From: Candidatus Fraserbacteria bacterium
GTDB taxonomy: Bacteria; Bipolaricaulota; Bipolaricaulia; RBG-16-55-9; JAJCYT01
Assembly (NCBI GenBank): GCA_029262795.1
Contig: JAJCYT010000021.1
Coordinates: forward strand, 1 to 64,000
Direction: 5' to 3'
Length of the DNA stretch: 64,000 nucleotides
A model generated the notes under the pieces. The model had not been told where the DNA came from and ran no database searches. It was given only the letters and a program-made list of their open reading frames with translations. Shown here piece after piece: positions 16,442-23,709 of the stretch. How positions within the stretch are numbered: the first letter of the stretch is position 1; each line of letters opens with the position of its first letter. The position numbers and the translations under genes were made by a program.

Positions 16442-18171
16442 TGCAGAGTAAAGAAGATTTAAAGCACTGCATTTCTGTAGCGATGGGAGAGAAGCCAGCC
16501 GATCTTCTTTTAGTCGGAGGAAAAGTAGTCTCGACTTTCTCGGAAGAAATCATAGAGACGAGTGTGGCCGTTAGTAGAGGAAGAATCGTTGCTCTGGACC
16601 ATGTCGAAAAAGCAGACGAAGTAGTCGATTTAGAGGGAGCTTATCTTTGTCCTTCTTTTATCGATGCTCATATTCACGTGGAGTCTTCGATGTTAAGTCC
16701 AGAAGGGTTTGCCGAAATAGCGGTTCCTCGAGCGACAGGAACAGTCATTAGTGATCCTCATGAAATTGCTAATGTCTTTGGTATTGCCGGAATTGAGTAC
16801 ATGCAAAAGGCTGCTCAGAATTTACCTCTGGATATTCGCTACTCAATACCTTCTTGCGTTCCTGCTACTCGAATGGAAACAGCAGGAGGAAATTTGGGAA
16901 GCGAGGAAATTGAAAAAATTTACCAACTCAATCCCTCTACTCCTGGTCTTAGTGAGCTCATGAACTACCCGGGAGTTTACTTCCAAGATGAAGAAGTTCT
17001 CGATAAGGTGATGATGGCACGTTCTTTGGGATTACAAATTGATGGCCACTCTCCGATGCTGAGAGGGAAAGAGCTAAATGCGTATTTGAATGCTAATATC
17101 GCCACAGACCACGAATGCACAACTCCCGAAGAAGCTTGGGATAAACTGCGTCGAGGTATGTATATTTTGATGCGAGAAGGTTCGGCCGCTCGTAATCTAA
17201 AAGATCTTTTGCCTATTTTAAACGATGGCACCGCCCATCGTATTTGCATCGCCTCAGATGATCGTCATCCTGATCAGATCATAGAGCATGGCTATTTAGA
17301 TAGGATTTGGCGCCAATTGATCCGGTGGGGAGTGGAGCCTATACGGGCTTTACGTCTCATGACTTTGAATCCAGCAACTGCTTATAATCTAAGAGATCGA
17401 GGAGGTTTGGGAGTTGGTTATCGGGCAGACTTTTTTACGACTCTAGATTTAAATAAACCTATCGTTGAGAGTGTTTACTTCCAAGGCAAAAAGGTCGCAG
17501 AAAAAGAGCAGATGGTAGTTTCTTTGCCTCGCTATGATACAAGTAAAGTTCTCTCTTCTGTTCGTTTACCCGAAGACTTAGAAGAAAAACTCCAGGCTTA
17601 TCCTCAAAGTGGTAAAGCTCGGGTGATAGGAGTTCTTCCAGGGCAGTTGGTCACAGAAAATCTCTCCGAGGAAATTTTAGGATTAGAAAATGATCTTTGC
17701 TATCTTGCGGTTGTCGAGCGGCATGGTAAAAATGGGCAAGTGGGATTAGGTTTTGTCAAAGGTTTAGGCTTAAAAGAAGGTGCTTTAGGCTCGACTGTGG
17801 CTCATGATCATCACAATTTGATTTTAGTGGGAAAAAGTATTTCTGATATGGTAGTTGCAGCAAAAACTATCCAAGAAATGGGCGGAGGTTTTATCGCTAT
17901 CCACGAAGGAAAGACTTTGTCTTCTTTAGCTCTTCCTATTGCCGGCTTAATGTCACCAGAAAAAGGAACCTTTATCGCAAAGAAAATCGCTCACTTAGAC
18001 CAAGCAACTAAAAAACTAGGTATCTCTATAGAGTCTCCCTTTATGGTACTATCTTTTTTAGCTCTTTCGGTGATTCCTCATTTAAAGTTGACTGATATGG
18101 GATTAGTGGACGTAGATCGGTTTTCTTTGGTTCCCCTAAAAGTAGAGAATGATCACCCTGGTGGAATTTAG
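16441..18171 (+). CDS. ade: Adenine deaminase
   Basis: Adenine deaminase converts adenine to hypoxanthine and ammonia in purine salvage. The 576-residue protein has the amidohydrolase metal motif DAHIHVESSML, the second-sphere GHSPMLRGKELNAYL, ATDHECTTPEEA, SDDRHPDQI and a C-terminal domain with STVAHDHHNLILVG. Length and motif order match bacterial Ade. Translation is coupled to the preceding fusion gene by a one-base TAATG overlap, and the M50 protease gene follows after 15 bases. Confidence 0.96.
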   Translation: MQSKEDLKHCISVAMGEKPADLLLVGGKVVSTFSEEIIETSVAVSRGRIVALDHVEKADEVVDLEGAYLCPSFIDAHIHVESSMLSPEGFAEIAVPRATGTVISDPHEIANVFGIAGIEYMQKAAQNLPLDIRYSIPSCVPATRMETAGGNLGSEEIEKIYQLNPSTPGLSELMNYPGVYFQDEEVLDKVMMARSLGLQIDGHSPMLRGKELNAYLNANIATDHECTTPEEAWDKLRRGMYILMREGSAARNLKDLLPILNDGTAHRICIASDDRHPDQIIEHGYLDRIWRQLIRWGVEPIRALRLMTLNPATAYNLRDRGGLGVGYRADFFTTLDLNKPIVESVYFQGKKVAEKEQMVVSLPRYDTSKVLSSVRLPEDLEEKLQAYPQSGKARVIGVLPGQLVTENLSEEILGLENDLCYLAVVERHGKNGQVGLGFVKGLGLKEGALGSTVAHDHHNLILVGKSISDMVVAAKTIQEMGGGFIAIHEGKTLSSLALPIAGLMSPEKGTFIAKKIAHLDQATKKLGISIESPFMVLSFLALSVIPHLKLTDMGLVDVDRFSLVPLKVENDHPGGI

Positions 18172-18186
18172 TTTAAGGAGATAAAA

Positions 18187-18897
18187 TTGGAAACGGGCTT
18201 TGTTCTTATGGGTTTAATTTGGTTCTTTATCATGGCCTTTTCTACGGTTTGCCATGAAGCAGCGCATGCCTATGCTGCTTGGAAATTAGGGGATTCTACT
18301 GCCTACCAAGGAGGCCAGGTTACTTTAGATCCTAGCCCTCACTTTGAGCGAGAGCCTGTGGGAATGATTTTGATTCCGTGGATATCTTACCTCTACAATG
18401 GATGGATGATGGGGTGGGCTAGTTGCCCGTATGATCCTTTTTGGGCTCGCTTGTATCCCAAAAAATCAGCATTAATGTCCTTAGCAGGTCCTATTGCTAA
18501 CCTTATTCTTGCTATTGGCGCTGGGGTTTGTATTCATATAGGCATTGAAGGGGGTTTTTTCACGAATCCTCCAGAGGCTGATATGACCCACATGGTGGTT
18601 TCTGCTGTGGAAGGTAATGTTGTCGCAGAGGCTTTTGCCCTAGGTTTAAGCATAGCTTTTTTTCTCAATTTTATTTTTTTCTTTTTTAACCTAATCCCCA
18701 TACCTCCTCTGGACGGAAGTGTTGTTCTAATCATTCTATTGCCAAATCACTTAGCGAATAAATATCAAGATTTTGTTCAGCAACCTGGTTTTTCTGTGAT
18801 GGGAGTTGTTTTGGCTTGGTATGTTTTTAATCTCATTTTTCCGAGTATTTTTCACTTGAGTCTAAGTCTACTTTACCCCAACATTATTTATAGCTAG
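18187..18897 (+). CDS. Site-2-protease-like M50 membrane metalloprotease
   Basis: The 236-residue integral membrane protein carries the zinc motif HEAAH (residues 23-27) in its first transmembrane helix and the second metal-ligand motif NLIPIPPLDGS in a later helix. This is the layout of minimal M50 (rhomboid-unrelated) intramembrane proteases. Four or more hydrophobic helices are visible. The start is TTG, chosen because AAGGAG sits 6 bases upstream and the frame has no better start. It is the third gene of a plus-strand run leading to gatCAB. The substrate is unknown. Confidence 0.88.
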   Translation: METGFVLMGLIWFFIMAFSTVCHEAAHAYAAWKLGDSTAYQGGQVTLDPSPHFEREPVGMILIPWISYLYNGWMMGWASCPYDPFWARLYPKKSALMSLAGPIANLILAIGAGVCIHIGIEGGFFTNPPEADMTHMVVSAVEGNVVAEAFALGLSIAFFLNFIFFFFNLIPIPPLDGSVVLIILLPNHLANKYQDFVQQPGFSVMGVVLAWYVFNLIFPSIFHLSLSLLYPNIIYS

Positions 18898-18934
18898 AAA
18901 CCGTTATGTCTAGAAACTATTAATGGGAGAAAAA

Positions 18935-19219
18935 ATGATCGAAAAAAAAGAAGTGCAACATATTGCTAATCTAGCACGGCTAAGACTTTCTGAAGAAGAG
19001 GAAGAAGCTATGACCCAGCACTTGGGACAAATGATTACTTACATAAATAAGTTAAAGGAGTTAGACACCACAGGTGTGCCTCCTACTGTCCATGCTGTCG
19101 AAATGCCTAATGTTTGGCGCGAAGATACACCTTGTTCTGGACTTAGTTCTTCCGAGGTTTTTCAAAACTCTCCTGCGATGCAGGATAATTTTTTTACTGT
19201 TCCTAAGGTTGTTAAGTAA
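18935..19219 (+). CDS. gatC: Asp-tRNA(Asn)/Glu-tRNA(Gln) amidotransferase subunit C
   Basis: GatC stabilises GatA-GatB in the amidotransferase that makes Gln-tRNA(Gln) and Asn-tRNA(Asn) from the misacylated forms. Diagnostic stretches are HIANLARLRLSEEE, INKLKELDTTGVPPTVH and a C-terminal VPKVVK. The frame is open from an ATG at 18923, but GGGAG six bases before the ATG at 18935 favours that start. gatA begins 26 bases after the stop. Confidence 0.95.
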   Translation: MIEKKEVQHIANLARLRLSEEEEEAMTQHLGQMITYINKLKELDTTGVPPTVHAVEMPNVWREDTPCSGLSSSEVFQNSPAMQDNFFTVPKVVK

Positions 19220-19245
19220 CGAGTCAAACTCCTAAGAGATTACGT

Positions 19246-20727
19246 ATGTCTATACCTGAATATTCTGCTGTAAAACTGAAAGAGCTTTTAGAAACAAAAC
19301 AAATTTCTGCATTAGAAATTGCCCGTGCTCTTTTAGATCGTATAAAAAAACATGATGCTGAGGTAAAGAGTTTTCTTTACATTGACGAAGACCTTCTCCT
19401 TAAAGAAGCACAGGCTTCTGATCAACGCCGCTCCCAAGGTAAGGTTAGAGGAATCCTAGAAGGAATTCCTGTTGCTCTCAAAGATAATATTTGTACAAAA
19501 GGACAAAGAACCACTTGTGCTTCACAAATTTTGCCTCGTTTTTTTCCTCCTTACAATGCTCACGTTGTCGAAAAAATCCAAGCCAGCGGAGGAAGTATTC
19601 TGGGAAAAACGAACATGGATGAATTTGCTATGGGTTCTTCTTGCGAAAATTCTTCTTTCTTTAATACCCATAATCCCTGGAATTTAAATTGCATTCCCGG
19701 AGGTTCTAGTGGAGGGTCCGCTGCCGCAGTTACCGCGGGTTTTACGCCACTAGCTTTAGGTTCGGATACGGGAGGGTCCGTGCGTCAACCAGCCGGACTT
19801 TGCGGAGTTTTTGGTTTGAAGCCAACCTATGGTCGAGTGAGTCGCTTTGGCTTAATTGCTTATGGGAGTAGCTTAGATCAAATAGGTACCTTCTCTCGCT
19901 CAGCGAGAGATGCTGCTTTACTTCTGGAAGTTATAGCGGGAAGAGACCAACGCGACAGTACTTCTGTTGATCAACCAGTTAGCTCTTATCAAGAAAAACT
20001 ATTATCTTCTCTAAAAGGTAAAAAAATAGGTCTTCCTCAGGAGTATTTTGAAAACTTGGATGAAGAAATGAAAGCTTCTATCATGGCTGCAGTGGAAGTT
20101 TTTCGAAGCTTGGGAGTAGAGGTTGAAGAGGTGTCTTTGCCTCATACTCAATATGCAGTTGCTGCGTATTACATTATTGCTACAGCAGAGGCGAGTGCTA
20201 ATTTGGCTCGCTATGATGGAATACATTATGGATATAGAGCCGAAATCAATGCTCAAAATACAAAAGTAGAAGATCTACAGGAAATTTACCATGAAAGCAG
20301 AGCCCAAGGTTTTGGCAATGAAGTGAAGCGTCGAATTCTTCTTGGAACCTATGCTCTTTCGAGTGGATATTATGATGCTTACTATGTAAAGGCTTTGCAA
20401 GTTAGGACATTAATTAAGAGAGATATCGAAAAAGCATTGGAAAAATTTGATGTTCTTTTAACCCCTACTTCTCCAGTGAGCGCATTTCCTCTGGGAGAAA
20501 AAATAGAAGACCCCTTGTCCATGTATCTTTGTGATATTTATACTGTCACTTTTAATTTGAGTGGAAATCCCGCTCTCTCCGTACCTTGTGGGCATGATAA
20601 AAAGGATTTGCCTGTTGGTTTTCAACTGGTGGGGAAGCTTTTTAAAGAAGAAGAAATACTTGCTTTTGCTCATCAATATGAAAAAGAAACATTAGTCAAT
20701 ACCCTCGCTCCGATCAAAAAAGCGTAA
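19246..20727 (+). CDS. gatA: Asp-tRNA(Asn)/Glu-tRNA(Gln) amidotransferase subunit A
   Basis: GatA is the glutaminase/amidase subunit that releases ammonia for tRNA-bound Glu or Asp. The 493-residue protein shows the amidase signature: catalytic Lys in VALKDNICT, GGSSGGSAAAV with the cis-Ser, and the nucleophile region GSDTGGSVRQPAGLCGV. NMDEFAMGSS and FGLKPTYGRVSRFG are also typical of GatA. It is the middle gene of gatC-gatA-gatB. Confidence 0.97.
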   Translation: MSIPEYSAVKLKELLETKQISALEIARALLDRIKKHDAEVKSFLYIDEDLLLKEAQASDQRRSQGKVRGILEGIPVALKDNICTKGQRTTCASQILPRFFPPYNAHVVEKIQASGGSILGKTNMDEFAMGSSCENSSFFNTHNPWNLNCIPGGSSGGSAAAVTAGFTPLALGSDTGGSVRQPAGLCGVFGLKPTYGRVSRFGLIAYGSSLDQIGTFSRSARDAALLLEVIAGRDQRDSTSVDQPVSSYQEKLLSSLKGKKIGLPQEYFENLDEEMKASIMAAVEVFRSLGVEVEEVSLPHTQYAVAAYYIIATAEASANLARYDGIHYGYRAEINAQNTKVEDLQEIYHESRAQGFGNEVKRRILLGTYALSSGYYDAYYVKALQVRTLIKRDIEKALEKFDVLLTPTSPVSAFPLGEKIEDPLSMYLCDIYTVTFNLSGNPALSVPCGHDKKDLPVGFQLVGKLFKEEEILAFAHQYEKETLVNTLAPIKKA

Positions 20728-20747
20728 TTAGAAAGGATTTCATCTAG

Positions 20748-22172
20748 ATGACTGAATTTGAAATCATCATGGGATTGGAGGTTCATGTACAATTACTGAC
20801 TTCAACAAAGATGTTTTGCTCCTGCTCAACAACCTTTGGATCTCCTCCTAACAGCCAAGTTTGTTCTATTTGTTTGGGACTTCCTGGCACATTGCCTGTA
20901 GTCAATAAAAAAGCAGTAGAATTAGCATTAAAAGTCGCTCATGCTTTAAACTGCCAAGTGGCCGAAGTTACCAAGTTTGATCGGAAAAACTACTTTTACC
21001 CTGATCTTCCTAAGGGCTATCAAATATCCCAATTTGACCAACCCATTTTGCATAGTGGTCATATCATGATTCCCACTCCCAAGGAAGACAAAAAAATACG
21101 TATCACCCGAGCCCATATGGAAGAAGATGCGGGAAAAATGATCCACCAAGAAGGAACTCCTTATAGCTTTATTGATCTCAACCGGGTAGGAACACCTCTT
21201 TTGGAGATTGTTTCTGCTCCCGATATTGAAAGTCCGGATGAGGCCTATAGTTACCTTAAAGAACTCAAGGCTATCTTAGAGTACCTGGAAATCTCAGATT
21301 GCAATATGCAAGAAGGTAGCCTGCGCTGTGATGTCAACCTATCTATTCGCCCTAAGGGACAAAAGACAATGGGAACACGTACAGAGATAAAAAATTTGAA
21401 CTCCTTTAATTTTGTTCGTTTAGCAGCTTCTTACGAAGCAGAGAGACAAAAACAAGTGGTTCTAAGGGGAGGAAAAATTGAGCAGGGAACCTACCTCTGG
21501 GACGAAAATGAGCAAAAAACAAAGCTCATGCGCAGCAAAGAAGATGCCCATGACTATCGTTACTTTCCTGAGCCAGACCTAGGTTCTTTTCTCATTAGTA
21601 AGGATCTCCAAGAAAAAATTCACTCGCAGCTTCCTGAACTTCCACGAATTCGCAGCAAACGTATGCAAGAAGAGTACAAAATCAGCGAAAAAGACTGTGC
21701 CTTTTTGATAGAACAGAAAGTGGTGGCAGATTACTTTGAAGCTTGTCTAAAAAAATTCTCTGAGCCTCAAGAATTATTAAACTGGATGAAAGGACAGGTT
21801 CGTACTTATCTTAATGAACACGACTTAGCAATGGTGGATTTTCCGATACCACCAAAAAATTTCATAGAGTTACTTGAGCTTCTCCAGAAAAAAACAATCA
21901 ATCGCAACGCAGCCAAAGAAATTTTTGAGCAAATGGCAAAAACAGGTAAACGAGCCAAAGAGTTTTCTCAGCAAAAACAAAAAATTACCGATGAAAATGA
22001 ACTTCGTCAAATTTGCCAAGAGGTAATCAAAGCAGTTCCTCAAATTGCAGAAGACTGTCGAACCAATCCCAAAGCGATGAATGCTTTAGTTGGACAGTTA
22101 ATGAAAAGAAGTAAAGGAAGAGCTGATGTGGATATAGCTCGGAGAATTTTTGGGGAGTTGATTGGAGAGTAA
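20748..22172 (+). CDS. gatB: Asp-tRNA(Asn)/Glu-tRNA(Gln) amidotransferase subunit B
   Basis: GatB binds the misacylated tRNA and carries out kinase and transamidase steps. The 474-residue protein has GLEVHVQLLTSTKMFCSC with the zinc cysteines, PNSQVCSICLGLPGTLPVVN, FDRKNYFYPDLPKGYQISQ, the GTRTEIKNLNSF stretch and a C-terminal YqeY-like tail (ALVGQLMKRSKGRAD). It is complete and ends the operon. A hairpin shared with the convergent downstream gene follows. Confidence 0.97.
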   Translation: MTEFEIIMGLEVHVQLLTSTKMFCSCSTTFGSPPNSQVCSICLGLPGTLPVVNKKAVELALKVAHALNCQVAEVTKFDRKNYFYPDLPKGYQISQFDQPILHSGHIMIPTPKEDKKIRITRAHMEEDAGKMIHQEGTPYSFIDLNRVGTPLLEIVSAPDIESPDEAYSYLKELKAILEYLEISDCNMQEGSLRCDVNLSIRPKGQKTMGTRTEIKNLNSFNFVRLAASYEAERQKQVVLRGGKIEQGTYLWDENEQKTKLMRSKEDAHDYRYFPEPDLGSFLISKDLQEKIHSQLPELPRIRSKRMQEEYKISEKDCAFLIEQKVVADYFEACLKKFSEPQELLNWMKGQVRTYLNEHDLAMVDFPIPPKNFIELLELLQKKTINRNAAKEIFEQMAKTGKRAKEFSQQKQKITDENELRQICQEVIKAVPQIAEDCRTNPKAMNALVGQLMKRSKGRADVDIARRIFGELIGE

Positions 22173-22185
22173 CTCGTAAAGCAGA

Positions 22186-22223
22186 AACTCTCTCCGTTCT
22201 AGTTATTAAGGATGGAGAGAGTT
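22186..22223. terminator. Bidirectional hairpin between gatB and a convergent gene
   Basis: AACTCTCTCC and GGAGAGAGTT form a perfect 10-bp stem between the gatB stop and the minus-strand cyclic-nucleotide-binding gene. There is no strong U-tract on either side. It is likely a shared 3'-end structure. Confidence 0.5.
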
Positions 22224-22235
22224 ACTAAGAATTTT

Positions 22236-22658
22236 CTAAATATTTTTCCGTAAGTTTTCATTGAATCGCTTTAAAAATTCATTGCTTATTTTGGATGCCA
22301 TACTCGAGTCTTTGTTAAAAAGAGCCATAAAATGCTCTTTTTTTATTTCGATTAACTTAGTTTGCTCTACAGCAACAGCAGATGCACTACGGGGTTGTTC
22401 GGAAACAAGAGCCATTTCTCCAAAAAAACTTTTCTCAGCAAGAGTTGCCAGCTCAATAGTATTACCACCTTGAGTAACAAAAATACTTACTTTCCCAGAA
22501 ACAATAACATAGAGAGCATCTCCCACATCACCTTCTCTGAAAATAATTTCTCCTGCCACGGCATCTTTTTGAATGATGTTTTGAAGAAGTTGGTTTTGTT
22601 CTTCTTCTGTAAAGTCACTTAATGCAAGTATTTCTTTTATATGTAAAAGAATATCCAT
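22236..22658 (-). CDS. Stand-alone cyclic-nucleotide-binding domain protein
   Basis: The 140-residue protein is essentially one cNMP-binding fold. It has GEIIFREGDVGDALYVIVSG and the phosphate-binding cassette FFGEMALVSEQPRSASAVA, which keeps the Glu and Arg that contact cyclic nucleotide in CRP and PKA. No DNA-binding or catalytic domain is attached, so it may act as a cyclic-nucleotide sensor with a protein partner. An upstream paralogue (22696-23100) is transcribed the same way 37 bases earlier. GAGGAGAGG precedes the start. Confidence 0.88.
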   Translation of the reverse strand: MDILLHIKEILALSDFTEEEQNQLLQNIIQKDAVAGEIIFREGDVGDALYVIVSGKVSIFVTQGGNTIELATLAEKSFFGEMALVSEQPRSASAVAVEQTKLIEIKKEHFMALFNKDSSMASKISNEFLKRFNENLRKNI

Positions 22659-22695
22659 CCACCTCTCCTCTTGAAATGAAAACTATTAATTTGGG

Positions 22696-23100
22696 TTACC
22701 AAAGGCGGTTTAGATACTCATCAGAAATTCGCTGAACAACATCGGGATTATGTTGGAAGAGTTGATCAAAATCTTTCTTACTCAAGGTTAAAAGAGTCGA
22801 GTCTTGAGAAGTCATAGCATTTGCACTTCTTCTGTCCTCGGAAATTAGAGACATTTCTCCAAAAAAACTTCCTTCTTTTAAGAGAGCAACGTCCTCTGTT
22901 CCTCCATTTGCTAAAGAACGAAAAATTTTTACCCCCCCTGAAGCGATAATGTACAATGTATCTCCTCGGTCTCCTTGGGAAAAAACTCTTGTTTCTGAGG
23001 AGTAATGCTGGATGGACATGTTTTCTGCAATTCTCCTTTGCTCTTCTTCTTTAAGAGACTCTAACATTGATACTTTTTTGATGTAAGATAAAATATCCAT
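22696..23100 (-). CDS. Second stand-alone cyclic-nucleotide-binding domain protein
   Basis: This 134-residue paralogue of the next gene downstream shares the start M-D-I-L-x-x-I-K and the cassette FFGEMSLISEDRRSANAM. The Pro before the key Arg in the consensus is Arg here, so ligand affinity may differ. It starts the two-gene minus-strand unit and is clearly a tandem duplication product. The body has no output domain. Confidence 0.87.
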   Translation of the reverse strand: MDILSYIKKVSMLESLKEEEQRRIAENMSIQHYSSETRVFSQGDRGDTLYIIASGGVKIFRSLANGGTEDVALLKEGSFFGEMSLISEDRRSANAMTSQDSTLLTLSKKDFDQLFQHNPDVVQRISDEYLNRLW

Positions 23101-23357
23101 CTTGCTCCTCTTTAACTAAGGGGATAATAAACGACACTTTAATACTCATCTTATTATATTTTTTTAGGGAAATCAATAAGTTTGGACTTTTCGAGAAAAA
23201 ATTTTCTCTTTACCATGAAAAAAGAGGAAAAAGTTTTTTCTCGGAAAAACCTAGGAGTTTTGGTAATATTCTGAAATATTATCATGTTAACTAATTTTTA
23301 ATAGACTGATTAGAATTCCCTTAGGTTTTCTCAACAGCTTTGTAAGGATATTCAATT

Positions 23358-23678
23358 ATGCATGCTATTGTAAGCAAAGAAGAATTTGATGAAAAGGTTT
23401 TAAAGAATGCTCTCCCCGTTTTAGTTGATTTTTATACGGAATGGTGTGGCCCTTGTCGTATGCTTGCTCCCATTTTGGATCAAGTGGAAACTGTAAAAAA
23501 AGATCAAGTATTTTTTTGCAAGCTAGATGGGGATAAGTTTCCCGAAATACTCTCAGAGTATAATGTTTCTGCTTTTCCTACATTACTCTTTTTTAAAGAA
23601 GGACAGGTTGTTAGTCAAAAATTAGGAGTATCTTCAAAAGATGCGATTTCCTCTTGGTTGGACAGTCACTTATCCTAA
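23358..23678 (+). CDS. Thioredoxin
   Basis: The 106-residue protein has the thioredoxin fold with the redox motif WCGPC (29-33), the cis-Pro stretch SAFPTLLFF and the D-F-Y-T-E-W approach. It lacks a signal peptide, so it acts in the cytoplasm as a disulfide reductant. A start with TAAGGATA upstream fits. The next gene begins 31 bases downstream, suggesting co-transcription. Confidence 0.93.
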   Translation: MHAIVSKEEFDEKVLKNALPVLVDFYTEWCGPCRMLAPILDQVETVKKDQVFFCKLDGDKFPEILSEYNVSAFPTLLFFKEGQVVSQKLGVSSKDAISSWLDSHLS

Positions 23679-23709
23679 GAATTAAAAATCTTAATATAAA
23701 GGAAAAAAA

